Assembly: GCA_003427395.1 (NCBI GenBank)
Contig: BFEA01000283.1
Span: 1,093,226-1,157,225 of the forward strand
Reading direction: 5' to 3'
DNA length: 64,000 nucleotides
From: Chara braunii
Taxonomy: Eukaryota; Streptophyta; Charophyceae; Charales; Characeae
Positions 22,974 to 34,979 of the stretch are shown here, one piece after another. The notes beneath the pieces were generated by a model that saw only the letters and a program-made list of their open reading frames with translations, was not told where the DNA came from and made no database searches. Every line of letters starts with the position of its first letter. The stretch's first letter is position 1. The position numbers were made by a program, and so were the translations under genes.

Positions 22974-23314
22974 CTCCATCTTCCCTGGCCTACAGCAAGG
23001 GCCTATTTGGCTACTTGCCAGTTCGGCATGTGGGACCAGGTCGTGGCCTAACCCCACAGACCGTGTGTTGTTCCAGTCCTGCCCGGTACCACTGTCGGTA
23101 CCAGGCCAGTTCAGTCCAGTCAGTCAGTCCGCTGGGGGTATACCCCAGTTGTTGTCTATTTTTCGACATTCATCAGTTTTGCACTTATTGGAGTACGTGC
23201 GGTGTTGAGTCTGCGTTGGAGCTACGCTGTCCGTTCCAGCTCCATCTCCACTTCCTCTTTCCTCTACCCCTTCATCTCCATCCTGTCGGACCGCCATCCC
23301 GACGGGTAAACACA
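22974..23314 (+). repeat. Element 1 3' LTR
   Basis: From TGCAATGGGCCTCCATCTTC to GACGGGTAAACACA, collinear with the 5' LTR at 13270 and about 85-88% identical by eye. It has one extra 12-14-base stretch (GTGGCCTAACCCC) near 23045. The divergence indicates an old insertion. Confidence 0.85.
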
Positions 23315-24992
23315 AATACATACATACATCCTAGGTTAGCCAATCAATAATCTCAAACATACATATGCGCAATCCAATATATTTTGTAGTGACCTCAACC
23401 CTCATCAATGTTAGAAGATCCTATCAAGCAGGGCAAGACTTCACGGAGTCCACATCCCCGCTGCCTCATCTACCCAAAAATAAACACACACACGGGAGTT
23501 TTTCATTCCCATAATGTGTTTTCAGAAATAATTAGTCATACTCAACTCATGTCAACAATCATACGGCGAGATTGGTACGCGTAGGATCCGCATTCCATCA
23601 TGTATTCATAATACAAAAACTCCAAAATCACTTCAAAGGATCGCGCATGCATGCATAGCATTTTCCTAGCTCAAACTTAATCAACAGGAAAGTTGCAGGT
23701 TCATATAGTCAGACACAGATGCATACATAGTAATCTAGGTTAGTACTTATACAAGCTATATAAGATGGGAAGACGAGAGGAAAACCTCATATTTGATGGC
23801 GGGCACCCCACACAACCCCTAGTTGAGGTACGAGCTCACTTTCCTTGTTCGTTTATAGTTGAACTTGCTGTTTGAAATGAAAATCGATATCATAATAATA
23901 TTACTATAATATTACTAGTGATAATAATAATAATAATCATAAATAATAAAGGAATCAGAAAATGAATGTATACAACCTGTGTTTTCGGTAAGGTGCAGAT
24001 GAACTGAGGGTATGCTGTGATCGGGGAAAGAACGATCATTCCTCTCTGAGTGGCCGTCTCCCTTCTACCTCCTTCTCCCTCTCTTCGTCCTTTCCCCCTT
24101 CTCTTCATGCTCCTCCTCTATCTCTCTCTTACACTCTCTCCCTCCCTTTGTGTTGGTCGTCCAACAAACCACGCCGTAGAGCTAACATACGGGCAAAACC
24201 AGTCCTTTATTGAACCCGCGTTTTTGTTGCGGCAGTCCTACCGTTTTCTGTTGCGGTAGTCCTACCGTCTTCACCCGAATAGAATGCAAGGTTATTGTAG
24301 CTGTTTTTGGGCCAATTTTTAAGACTAGGCATAACTACAACGGTTGTGCATTCCCAAAAAAAAAATAAAAAAAAATAATGGCCATGTTGAAGGGGTTTTC
24401 ACCTTTATGGTAGCAGATGTAGCAGTCGGGGTTTTGATCCCTAGGCTTCGCCTTACCCATGTACAGTACCGGTTGCCCTGTGTGTGCTTGAATCTGCGAC
24501 CTGTGTCTTGAGCGCCGCTTGTCTGCTGGTTGTAGGTAGTTGGGTCGCCGGGTCTCGAACCGTAGGTCTGTAGGTTAGGAGTCCTAGCAGCGGTAGAGGT
24601 CGTGGCTATTATAGTACCTAAAGTCGAGTCTACCACCTTTCCAGACGATCCGGAAGTGGCCTTTCGTAAAGTATTAGGCTACAGTCTGCAGGCAAGTGGG
24701 CAATCTAACCCACCAGTCAGCAGTACCCAGTCAAGTTGCACTTTGTCAAGTGAGCAAGGACCATGAGGGACTGTGTACAAGCTGCCCAGGGTACAAAGGC
24801 AGACCTTTGACAATCCGAAGTATAAATAAAGAGAGAATGTACAGTCGTTCATTCATTTTGCCTGTGAGCCGTGTTGAGGTGTTGTCAGAGCGCCTTGTGT
24901 ACTAAGGTCCGCGGGTGCCCGAAGAGGAAGGGGGCTAAGAGGAGGAAAACGCGGCCATAGCCGCGTGTGTTTGTGATAGGAAGTAGGCCGCA

Positions 24993-25290
24993 GCTATAGC
25001 TCCAGTTAGTGTGCGTGTGTCTGTGTCATTGTGTGTTTCTTTGTTTGTGTCATTGTGTCTCTTTTTCTTTGTCACTGTGACAGGGTGACTGTGGTTGTGT
25101 GTCTCTGTGTGTTTCATTGTGTCTGTGCGTCTGTCACAATGTGACTGTTTGTTTTCACTATCTTTGTGTGTGGATCACATTGTCTGTGTGTGTGATGACT
25201 ATGTTTGTCTGTCTCTGTCAGTCTTTGTCTGTTTGTTTGTCTCTCTCTCTCCTCTACTCTCTCTCTCTCTATGTGTGCATGTGTAGATTA
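24993..25290 (+). repeat. Degenerate GTGTCT/GTTTGTGT-rich tract
   Basis: Imperfect repeats of GTGTCTGTGTCATTGTGT and related units, running into CTCTCTCTCT at the end. Open frames here are artefacts of composition. Confidence 0.8.
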
Positions 25291-26154
25291 AAACAGTCTC
25301 AACCATCCTTGCCTTAGAGGCATGACTCACTCTGGGTGACGTGACGTGTCCTTACCCATCAGTCAAAACACCTTCTCGGGCGATTGTCGGTGTTCAACCT
25401 TTAGACGAGTCGGCGGAAATCTGATGAAACAGTCTGACGCAGTCACTTACGATTGCCGCTCATATTCTTGACGTGTCATGCCCTTTCGTTTATGGAGAAA
25501 CAAGATCACCTCCACGCCAGTGGGGGAGTGCATTTGCAAAGACGGACAATACAGGGATGTGGCCACAAAGAGGGTGGTCACGATCATGCTCATGGGTGCA
25601 TCCCACCAATCACCAAATGTGCAAAAAAAGAAATTTAATGAGGCTCTCACTAGATCACTAAAAGATACATGGCTTTATTGACCAAGCTCGCCCAGTCACT
25701 AGGTAGGTTCCGATCACATTGATTTCTTCCCCCACATGATCTCCCTTCTTCACACTCGTTCGTCCTTCTTCTTGTTGCTCCATCATGCTGATCTTCCCTC
25801 TCACAATACTGAATGTTCTCCTACCCCACGTAACCCCGGTGAGTTCGTTGCATCATTCTTTACGGTAAGTCTACCCCCTCGCAATGGTAGGCAGCGGATG
25901 CAGGGCCGAGGCCACCTGCGCCACCGCCTCAGGGCGCCATTCGGATGGCAAAGAGCGTAAAGCCTCCTGATTAGATGCTTGATGAAAGTACCCAGCCTAT
26001 CTTTTCTAGCCCGATACAGGTGCAGCAGGTGGCAAGAGCTCGAAACGCATGTATGTACTCTCTCTACCACCACCCTGATTTCCTATTTTCTTTTCCTTAA
26101 ATGTATTTAGCCACATTCCTTACCAATATTGAAAACTCGACAGAAATATAAGTA

Positions 26155-26156
<2 letters not shown>

Positions 26157-26205
<49 letters not shown>

Positions 26206-26247
26206 TAATAATAATAATATAAATAAATAAATAAATAAATAAATAAT
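26157..26247 (+). repeat. (AAT)n and (AAAT)n microsatellites
   Basis: About 18 AAT units followed by about seven AAAT units, with short interruptions. Confidence 0.92.
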
Positions 26248-26383
26248 AGTATTCAGATAACGAATGTATGCAAGTTGTCTTATCGGTCGGATACAGTCAT
26301 AGCGAGGGTGCGTTACTTTCGGAGTTCGGCAGTCAGTATCCGGAAAGGTAGCTCAACTTCCTCACGCTAAGGTAAGATCTCTC

Positions 26384-26720
26384 TCTGTCTTTGTTCCTCT
26401 CTCCCTCTCTCTCTCCGAACTCCCTCTCTCTTTCTCCCTCTCTCTCTCACACACACACACACATGTACACACACACACACAAAGTGAGCAGCAAGTGAGG
26501 CCGCAAGATCGGCGCACACTCATACTCACACTCGTAGTAGTAATGCAGATCTCTATGTTCTACCGGTAGGTTCACTCGAGTTTGCCCCTCCTATCGATGG
26601 AAGTATCGTGAACGCAGTCGTGGGTTGTTACTCATACACACAGTCACGCACACACTCACACACGTACACACACACACATACACATACACACACGTGTGCA
26701 CGCAGACACACACACGGGTA
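26384..26720 (+). repeat. CT and AC simple-repeat cluster
   Basis: CTCTCTC runs near 26384-26450 pass into ACACAC runs near 26450-26482. Further interrupted AC runs lie at about 26636-26720. Confidence 0.8.
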
Positions 26721-27125
26721 GTAGTGTATATTTCCATGTTCTAGCGGTAGATTAATTCGATTTTGCTCATTCTGTCAGTGGCAGCAGCATGAGGTCCATC
26801 GCGGGTTCGGATCACGCTTGCTCACACACATACGCACACTTAGGCAAACGCACATAGTAGTAGTGGATATTTTTCATGTTTTAGTGTTAGGTTCATTCAT
26901 TTTTGTTCATTTTGTCGCTGAAAATGTCGAGGAGTGCGCCGCGAAATACGAGAGTTACTTGTTTCTCTCTCTCGTTGTCGCTGTCATCGTCGTCCGCCTG
27001 GCAGTGTTCGACACCCCCCGATCCTTCATGATGTGCGACATCCCGTGACCATAGCACGGGGGCTCGACCGGCACAAGCGCTCATTCCTATATGTCAGTCG
27101 GGGGACCAGTATGTCGCCTTTCCCT

Positions 27126-27143
27126 TGCCTTTCCCCTTCTTCC

Positions 27144-27174
<31 letters not shown>

Positions 27175-27580
27175 CTTCTTCTTCTTTGTCTTCTTCTTCT
27201 TCTTCTTCTTCTTTGTCTTCTTCTTCTTCTTCTTCTTCTTCCTTCTTCTTCTACTTCTTCTTCCTTCTTCCTTCTTCCTTCTTCTTTCTACCTTCTTCCT
27301 TCTTCCTTCTTCCTTCTTCCTTCCACTTCTTCTTCTTCTTCCTTCTACTTCTTCTCCTTTTTCCTTCTACTTCTTCTTCCAATGCTATGTCGCCCGTTGC
27401 CGTCTCCGTTGGTCTCGCATCCTCCTCCTTGCCTCCGCAAGTTCCACCCTGTTGTCGCGCGCACCTCGTTTTCTTCCTCCTCCAAGCTGCGCTCCTCTTC
27501 CTTTCCTCCACGCACCCTTCTTCCCTCTCTCTCTCTTTCTTCTTCTTCTTCTTCTTCTTCTTCTTCTCCTTCTCCCTCTT
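27126..27580 (+). repeat. (CTT)n polypyrimidine microsatellite
   Basis: TTC/CTT units dominate 27126-27385 and return at 27534-27575, giving a nearly pure pyrimidine strand. The long Ser-, Leu- or Phe-rich frames over it in three registers reflect the triplet repeat and are not genes. Confidence 0.92.
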
Positions 27581-28012
27581 CTACTTCTCCTCCTACTTTA
27601 ACTCAGCCATCTCCTTTCCTGCTTGGTCATCTTCTTTCTTGCTCCTCCCACACGCTATCTCGCTTGCCTCCCGCTCGCCATCTTTCTGCTTGCGTGTGTT
27701 ACCCCCGCGCCTGTTCTCCGGACATTTGCATGCACACCCCGGGTTTCTTCTCCCATGCGTAGTCCCCTTTCACTGCTGCGCACTCGCTGCATCGCCCGAC
27801 GAGCATGTCACCGACATGCAGACCAAAGTCTGGATGTGGTGTTCGGAGTCGAGCAGACTTCGTTGGAAACGAATCTGCTCGACTATCCGACACAGATTCA
27901 CTAAAACAAATCTATAGAGAATAGATATGGGATCGGAGAAAATTCAGAAATAGTAAGAAGCTGATTAAAAAAAAAAAAAAAAAGAATCTAACTAATAATA
28001 ATAAATAAATAA

Positions 28013-29275
28013 ATAAACAAATCTAACAACTGCCTACCTTTGCTAGCCAGGTGTAACCCCCTCGTTTTAGTGGGGCTATCAGTAACTACTTACTGTAACT
28101 AACTCTGAGTTAGAGGTCGCGGGTTCGATCCTCGACCGTCTGAACTCGGGATAAATTGTAGTTGAGCTCCTTGCAAAGGAGGAGCTAGCTCAGGGGTTGG
28201 GGCAGATTCGTTCCCGAAGTCTATTGCTTAACAATTTGCTTTCAAACCTATCAAGTTAGCTCTTACTTTGTTTAGAAGAGGAGCTGCCCAGGTCTACATA
28301 GAATAGTGGGGCTCGGTCCGCCTATTGGCACGAGCCCAATTCTAAGTCTGTGTGTGTGCACGCTTGCTCGTTTGTGTGCCCAACTAAATGCGTGTCGGCT
28401 TGAGTGTGTGTGTGACCCGCAAGGGCACTTGGTTGACCGAAAGGCCTAAAGGGCCGGTACTTACCTGTAGCTGTGACATTAAGGGTCGTGGCAGAAACGT
28501 TATCAAGTATCCGGGTAGGCCCACACACTTAGACCAGCGGGGAAAACACTCAAGTAGCTGATATGTCGGTGCCTCTTAAGTAGAGGTAGATGTGTCGGGT
28601 ACTCAAGGCTGAGAAGAAGACAAAAGTTGTCATTTTTAGAGGCCCAATACCGGTAGATAGGTGGATACCAGTTCAAGTAGCCTGAGTCTAGGGCCTGTAT
28701 ACACTATATCAGAGTCCGCGATGATGTTTCTTTTTAAAAGGGACGAAGTCACCGGTTGTTTGGGTGACCGTGTGGTCAGGAAGTCACTGCTCAAGAGGCA
28801 AATGGCTCCCTTCACATGGGAGGCCGAGCGAAAACCTCAGCCTATTTTGCGTTATAAAAGTCAGGTTTGAGGTACCGCTCGAGCAAAAGCACGGTTTTAA
28901 TTGCCCTGGTCGTATGGTCGGGGCGTATATTAATTTATCCTGACTAATGTACTGACGATTAGGTCTTAATGTGTGTCGTAGGTCTATCTGACACATCACT
29001 AACTCAATCGACCCCTCGACCTCTTTGGTCGAAGGGTATTAGTACTGACCCTAACCATCAGAGTGTGTGTCTCAATAACAAACGCGCGTACTTAACGAAA
29101 TTTTCTCACTAATTTGCCTCGGCCTCAATAGTCGAGGAAATCGTTTTCAAAGTGTCGCGTGAAAAACGCATACACTTTTAAGTTCACACCGACTCCGTCA
29201 TGGTGGTCGGTGCAATCGATGTGTTGTTTGTAAAAACATGGCCAAATACCCTTGTAAGGGTATTTGGTCTGACAA
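28013..29275 (+). repeat. Unclassified interspersed repeat R, copy 2
   Basis: This copy is collinear with 5857-7142. It begins CAAATCTAACAACTGCCTACC after an A-rich AATA run, and similarity fades just after GGGTATTTGGTCTGA near 29270. It keeps the T-arm-like GCGGGTTCGATCCTC (near 28118) and the facing A-box-like pieces near 28180-28265. Because both copies lie in the same orientation 22 kb apart with different flanks, R is dispersed rather than part of one segmental duplication. Confidence 0.75.
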
Positions 29276-30123
29276 CGTTCCCTCACCTTCTCAAATGGCG
29301 GTCGCTCCTTAGTCACCCCGCAGGCACAACTAGACCATATGATGCTCTAATCATGAGATGTGTACGAGTCCTTAGAGGAGCTAGCTGGAAAGCGGTCTAT
29401 GGAAGACCCGTTAGCTGCCTAGGAGACCATAGTTGAGGTCCTCAGGGTTGGTAGAAGTTAATGTTAAACAACCTTAACCTGATAGGGCTCTCGCAAACGA
29501 TGATTCTACCTGGGACTACACTTGTCGTTTTTTGTGTGGGAATGTTATGCTCTAGGACCTAGTGCAGCGGCCAAGGAGAAGTGTAGAATCCGTCGTAGGC
29601 CACACTAGAAAGACATGTGCAATGGGTACACGAAAATTGTAGCGAGTTCCTCTAGCTAAAGGGGAAGGCAACTGTGGACAATAGTCTCGTTTGCTGGAGA
29701 GCGACAAGCTTTTTGTGACGTTCCGCTAGGAGGTATCACTTCAAGGTTGAATTGTTCCTATGGGGATAGACAGAACCACAAGTGGGATATCTGCCTAATC
29801 TCTGAATCTCGAAAGGGCAGGCCTGTCAAACTTCTTCTAAGAAACATAATGTTGTCGCTAAGTGTCCGTATTCTCCCTGGAACCGGCCAGGAATCATAGA
29901 CAGGGTGTTTGTCCAACAGATAGTTAACACTCCTTCCCCTCAAGGAAAGAACTATAGGATGACACGTATGTTGAGAGATAACGACTGGCGAATCAAACGA
30001 AGGAGAGATGGATAGGGCCATATACGTACCCCTAAAGATCATTACATATATGAAAACCTAACTAAAAGAGATGGGATCCGGAGACAGAGGATCTCGAAAT
30101 AAATAATATAAAAACTAATTTAT
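29276..30123. other. Noncoding spacer left of element 2
   Basis: No gene, RNA or repeat recognised. The last four bases before the 5' LTR, TTAT, recur right after the 3' LTR at 39605 and may be target-site duplication. Confidence 0.4.
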
Positions 30124-31065
30124 TGCGAGGCTTAGGGCCTCGATCTGCCCTACTAGGCCCTATTTTTTGTACAGTCGGGCGCCCTAAGTGAAGGCAGGCT
30201 TGACCCAGGGCCAATAGGCTTATTTTTGGGGTCACCGAGCAACTGGGCAAATTCAGGCAGTTGCGCAGCGCCAGTTGGTTAAGAACGCCCAGGCCCAGGC
30301 TGCCTTTTTTCGTATGTAACTGAGGCAGGTCTTGGGGCAGATACATGACATGGATCGAACACAGGCCGAGGGTAGTTGGACATGGGCAACTACCAGACGC
30401 CCAGGGCCTGATTCGTGTGAACTAGGGCACAACCTCACGGGGCCTACTAGAAGCTTCTGGGCACGGGGCCCAGCACAGCCAGGCTTCACGCAGTAGGCAG
30501 ACAATTTCCATTTAGGAAATTGCCTGCCCACACATTCCTCATTTGGGCACTGGTTGCATGATGAGCAAGCGCTGCTGCGCTATACGCTGGCCAACGCTTA
30601 CACGCTCACAGACGAGCTGGAAGGAGCAGGCAACCATAGCCGAGTTGCGCTGCTGTATGCTGGATGGGGCGTATGGTGGTCCTTGGGTGCACGTGGTATC
30701 TGTGAGTGAGGGATCGAGGTTGTGAGTGATACGAGAGACATACCTGGTGCTTGAGGCGGATGGAATTGGTCGAGATCTGCTCGTACTTCGGGAAGCTGTT
30801 GACGTCACCAGTGGCATTGTAGATAGGCTAGATAGGATCTGCCATTTGTAGTCTGGCCGCAGAGCGCTAGATAGGATGTCGACATTGGTTCTTTGTTGAT
30901 GATGATGAGAATATTCGAACATTGTCACTCATGAGCTTTTGTTGTGCTCTTATTTGGTGGGACTCGTGTTGCATTTCTATTTTTGGTTTGAGGTCACGAC
31001 TATCTGGTCTCATGTGTATGATGGTGCTTGGTTTCTGAAGTTCGCTATCACTCATTTTCCTTGCA
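30124..31065 (+). repeat. Element 2 5' LTR
   Basis: Starts TGCGAGGCTTAGGGCCTCGA and ends TCATTTTCCTTGCA. It aligns with 38664-39604 along its whole length, at about 88-90% identity by eye. The right boundary is confirmed by the primer site at 31069. Confidence 0.9.
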
Positions 31066-31068
31066 ATT

Positions 31069-31079
31069 TGGTATTGGAG
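31069..31079 (+). promoter_or_regulatory. Primer binding site, mutated
   Basis: TGGTATTGGAG stands where the initiator-tRNA-Met complement TGGTATCAGAG is expected. Two transitions (CA to TG) separate it from the canonical site. The minus-strand relative at 40300-40310 still has the canonical site, which supports the reading. Confidence 0.8.
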
Positions 31080-31606
31080 TTGTGGTACGGTGCACTAATC
31101 TGGCGCTTGTCTTCTGCCTATGCTGTATGATGGGTGAGCTGTCGTAGGGAGTGTATAGTGAGGAGGGCAACGGCAAGCAGGCGACCTAGGTGGAGAGGGG
31201 TATCGCCAGGAAGGCTAAGTGGTAATTATTGGGTGTTCGCAGTGTGATGAGAACTATCTGATGTGTGATTGATCCTCAGGTGGAACGGCCGGGTAATGCT
31301 GGTTGTGTCGATGCAGCGATTGGTCATCACAATCGGCATCAGTTCATCTGGTGAGAATATATGTGGTTGGGGCAAATATTTTCATGTACGTTGCACCTAA
31401 CTTTATCTACCCTCTTCGACACTTCTCACTGTGAGGGTGTGTGTCTTGCTTGAGAGTCCTCTCATGTGAGGAGTGGAGTGCGCTCAACCTTGAGAGTCGA
31501 CATTGTTCACGTGGAGCATTTGGAAGGAGAGGGTGGAGCTATCTAAAGGGCCCTAGATGAAGCACTAGGTCACGGTCACCATGCCAACCCATCGGGAGTA
31601 GAGCAT

Positions 31607-31797
31607 GCATGCTTTGCTACTTTGTCCCTTGTCTGCCTACTGCGCTTCAGGGGAGACGAGTACCAGGTGTCTATAAATAAACGCCGACGGGGTGCCTTCC
31701 ANGCATGCTTTGCTACTTTGTCCCTTGTCTGCCTACTGCGCTTCAGGGGAGACGAGTACCAGGTGTCTATAAATAAACGCCGACGGGGTGCCTTCCA
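31607..31797 (+). repeat. 95-bp exact duplication around a single N
   Basis: 31607-31701 and 31703-31797 are identical as far as I can compare by eye, separated by one N at 31702. This pattern fits two contig ends that overlap and were joined without merging. Confidence 0.85.
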
Positions 31798-32289
31798 TTG
31801 GCTGTGATCGTCGTTCTTTTGTGCGGCGTTAAAGAATTCCTGAGGACTGCGGGGGCGGTCCTTAAACGCCTCCTGATCAGCCAATCGGTCGGTGTAAGGC
31901 TCGCTGCACACGAGGATAAATAATGTGCAGGGATGGCCAGTTCAACATAACTCGGGGCACAGGGGTGGGCCGTGTGCACACCTTTAGACATGCACACTGC
32001 TCCGGATTGCTCAGGGATGCTAACGACAAGAGACGTTCAGGAAGAACTGAGGGAGGGGTAGATTCTAGGTGATAAGTTTACTCTGCAATCAGCCAATCAA
32101 ATGATTCTATTTTTTTTTTTTATTAGTTAGATGTACAACCATTAACTTCTGACAGACAGCATAGTAAGAACTATACTTTGTTCACTGTACTTTCTGTTTG
32201 TGAACTAGTCGAAGTAGAAATAGTTTCATTTGTAGGAATTNGAACTTACTTGTTGGACCCAAATGTGTAGTCTCTGACATAGTCACCAA

Positions 32290-33069
32290 TTATTGATTTT
32301 ATTTTATTTTAAATCGGTCTGTACATCATGCTGCGGTAGGCCTCGAGAGTGTCCTAGTGCAGATAGTATACAATGTTGTAGCCTNNNNNNNNNNNNNNNN
32401 NNNNNNNNNNNNNNNNNNNNNNNNNNNNNNNNNNNNNNNNNNNNNNNNNNNNNNNNNNNNNNNNNNNNNNNNNNNNNNNNNNNNNNNNNNNNNNNNNNNN
32501 NNNNNNNNNNNNNNNNNNNNNNNNNNNNNNNNNNNNNNNNNNNNNNNNNNNNNNNNNNNNNNNNNNNNNNNNNNNNNNNNNNNNNNNNNNNNNNNNNNNN
32601 NNNNNNNNNNNNNNNNNNNNNNNNNNNNNNNNNNNNNNNNNNNNNNNNNNNNNNNNNNNNNNNNNNNNNNNNNNNNNNNNNNNNNNNNNNNNNNNNNNNN
32701 NNNNNNNNNNNNNNNNNNNNNNNNNNNNNNNNNNNNNNNNNNNNNNNNNNNNNNNNNNNNNNNNNNNNNNNNNNNNNNNNNNNNNNNNNNNNNNNNNNNN
32801 NNNNNNNNNNNNNNNNNNNNNNNNNNNNNNNNNNNNNNNNNNNNNNNNNNNNNNNNNNNNNNNNNNNNNNNNNNNNNNNNNNNNNNNNNNNNNNNNNNNN
32901 NNNNNNNNNNNNNNNNNNNNNNNNNNNNNNNNNNNNNNNNNNNNNNNNNNNNNNNNNNNNNNNNNNNNNNNNNNTTATTGATTTTATTTTATTTTAAATC
33001 GGTCTGTACATCATGCTGCGGTAGGCCTCGAGAGTGTCCTAGTGCAGATAGTATACAATGTTGTAGCCT
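32290..33069 (+). repeat. 95-bp exact duplication around a 590-N gap
   Basis: 32290-32384 and 32975-33069 are identical, and the N run occupies 32385-32974. Both copies end GTTGTAGCCT. The gap is probably not real: the true sequence likely runs from one copy straight into the ATG at 33070. Confidence 0.87.
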
Positions 33070-34879
33070 ATGAGTGACAAGGAGGTTCCACAACCGGACG
33101 ATAGGATCTTGCGATCGGCAAGACGCCCGATAGCCCACCAGCAGAGGGAGAGACAGCAGCAACAGCGGAGGGCTAGGGCCGCGGAGGCAAGCAGGGCATT
33201 GGCGAGGGAGGCCACTACTTCAACAGTTATGGCATCTGCTGCGCAACAAAGCTCTAAGGCTAATAGTTCAGGGATTGTAGGGTCACCGGTCCTACAAACC
33301 CTGAGTCAGTCCACTGGCGGTATGGCAAGCCAGCCGATAGTATTGACCCAGGAGGAGGTCGCCATACAACGAGCAGCTATTCGCGAGGCACAGCTAGAGC
33401 AGGCGTTCAGAGAGATTAAGGCAGAGAAGGAAAAAACGGTTAGAATAAGAGGCAGGATACAACATAGACAAGCAGACGTTAGTGAGTTACAGGAGATGGA
33501 TTTGACGCACATGGATAATAATGTGAGGACCAACGGACCGTCCTACTAGATGCAGTAGAAATGCAGGACCACCAGACGACTCTCTTATAGGACATCCAGT
33601 AGAGTCTGGCCGTATTGGTCGGACGGGCGCAGGCAACTCCATCGTCGTCTGGACCCGGTGACTGGCCCGTTGTGCATCCTCCTCCTTTGGCCCACCGGTG
33701 AATGGAGTATCCCCATATGTCTCTCCAGTATCAGTCTAAGTCGTTTCCCTGAGTATGCCTTTGACAGGCAGGTTCTCAGCTGGTCCTAGTGTACAGGTTC
33801 TTATACAGTCAGTGTATTCCCAACCTCCGTCGCAGGTTGCCATAACCGGGCAGCCTGTTGTCTCGCAGCCTGCACAACCGCAGGGTACACAGCCCCGACA
33901 ACAGCTAGTGCAGCAGCCTGGTACCCCAGGTCCACAACCTGAAGTGGGACAAGTACCGGGACAAATCCAGTGGGTTTCGAAGACGGCCATCGCCTCCCCC
34001 AAACCCTTTTCAGAGGACAAGAGGGGCGAAGACCACGAATCATGGTTGAGGTCAGTGCCAGTCTATGTCAAATGTAAATTCACCTTGTCGCACGAGGAAG
34101 TGGTTGTGGCCGCCTCCTATTTAGAGGGGAGTGCAGCAAGATGGTTGAATGGTTTAGTGCAGCTACAGGGATACGATCATGACTTCCGGGCTTGGGCAGT
34201 TAACTAGAAACTCGAGGACTTCCTTAAGCTGGTGGAAGATAGGCGGCATGATCCTCAGGAGACTCAAAAAGCCATTGTCGCGATCCTCACTTTGAACAAC
34301 AGGCAGTTCAAGTTAGTAAGGGAATCCAGAGGTGCAGTAGACCGTCTTATCTGTGTTCCTGGAATACTCTATGACCCCTAGGTCTTACTTACTACATACC
34401 TGAGATGTTTTCCTTTGCCTCTCAGGAATCCGTTGGCAGGTGAGGTCAACATCAATATGCACAACTTTCCCTCGTTCAGCAAGAAGGCCCTAGACCTAGA
34501 GGCAAAAATAGGGCATGGACATACACCCATGACGAACGGAAGGAAGAAGGCACTGCCTCCCAACTGGAAGGCGAAGGGCCGCATAATGTTAGTGGACAAC
34601 AATGGTTTTACCATCAAGATAGAAGACGACTTCCAAGCGGGAGCGGGTTCAGAGGCGGGCAGCATAGAGGTTTTAGGGGGTGGAACAGTCGTTGTCTCTG
34701 TCCAGAAAGGTAAGGCGACCGGTAGACACCGTGGAGGTTTTCGGTCTAGGAGTCAAGTTGACCCTAACGCTCCTCCATGGGAGAAAGCGGGTCTGACAGA
34801 GGATGTGTGGAGAGACAGGTATATCAGGCAGGCCTGTATTCGTTGTGGTCGATATGGCCATAACCAGTTTAACTGCTGA
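33070..34879 (+). pseudogene. gag: Element 2 gag (broken): coiled coil, capsid, zinc knuckle
   Basis: The frame opens MSDKEVPQPDDRILRSAR at 33070. A Gln/Arg/Ala-rich stretch and a charged helical segment (about residues 95-150) follow. Frames change near 33549 and 33740. A Gln/Pro-rich linker (33830-33970) precedes the capsid-like part: KPFSEDKRGEDHESWL, SAARWLNGLVQLQGY, then past a stop at 34205 KLEDFLKLVEDR. Another stop lies near 34379. The zinc knuckle CIRCGRYGHNQFNC, C-x2-C-x4-H-x4-C, is at about 34836-34877 and is followed at once by a stop. The stops at 34205 and 34379 fit TGG-to-TAG and CAG-to-TAG changes. It would build the virus-like particle. Confidence 0.85.
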
Positions 34880-34979
34880 AACAAGAAGGTGACGGAGAAG
34901 ATCCTGCCTACGATGGGGCAGGCGTTGGGATCCTCCGCTTCCGTAGGTAGCAATGTGGCCAGCAGTTTTGGCACTGCTC

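Larger units (their letters stand above)
13270..23314 (+). mobile_element. Element 1: decayed Ty3/gypsy chromovirus with both LTRs
   Basis: A full-length LTR retrotransposon of about 10.0 kb. In order it has a 5' LTR (13270-13601), an initiator-tRNA-Met primer site (13603), a long leader with an N gap, gag with a zinc knuckle, aspartic protease, reverse transcriptase, RNase H, integrase, a C-terminal chromodomain, a 1-kb tail and a 3' LTR (22974-23314). The gene order PR-RT-RH-IN plus chromodomain places it among the chromoviruses. ATAC lies immediately left of the 5' LTR, and AATAC follows the 3' LTR, so a 4-5-bp target duplication is possible. The copy is dead: many stops, about seven frame changes, a deletion in RT and loss of the integrase zinc finger. 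Confidence 0.93.
23315..28012. other. Noncoding, microsatellite-rich region
   Basis: No gene is recognisable across 4.7 kb. A 22-bp motif, GCGG(C/T)AGTCCTACCGT, is tandemly doubled near 24230-24270. The minus strand has a tRNA B-box-like GGTTCGAGACCC near 24560, with no convincing tRNA fold. Long frames at 26934-27917 are produced by the CTT microsatellite and are not genes. Confidence 0.5.
31080..33069 (+). other. Element 2 untranslated leader with assembly problems
   Basis: The leader is collinear for its first 450 bp with the minus-strand fragment at 39800-40300. It contains a 95-bp exact duplication around a single N (31607-31797), a single N at 32241, and a second exact 95-bp duplication on both sides of 590 N (32290-33069). 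No coding sequence is recognised before the ATG at 33070. Confidence 0.6.

Noticed and set aside
24560-24640. Minus-strand GGTTCGAGACCC as a tRNA or SINE
   Set aside because: Only the B-box-like motif is present; the T-stem does not pair and no A box or tail supports it.
26934-27917. Long open frames of up to 327 codons on the plus strand
   Set aside because: They run through the CTT microsatellite in three registers and consist of Ser, Leu or Phe runs; composition explains them.
31660-31690. A promoter at the CTATAAATA box in the element 2 leader
   Set aside because: It lies outside the LTR, where the element's promoter is expected, and one of its two copies is probably an assembly artefact.
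32293-33073. Frames of more than 230 codons ending at 32997 and 33073
   Set aside because: They are composed of N and the duplicated flanks of the gap.
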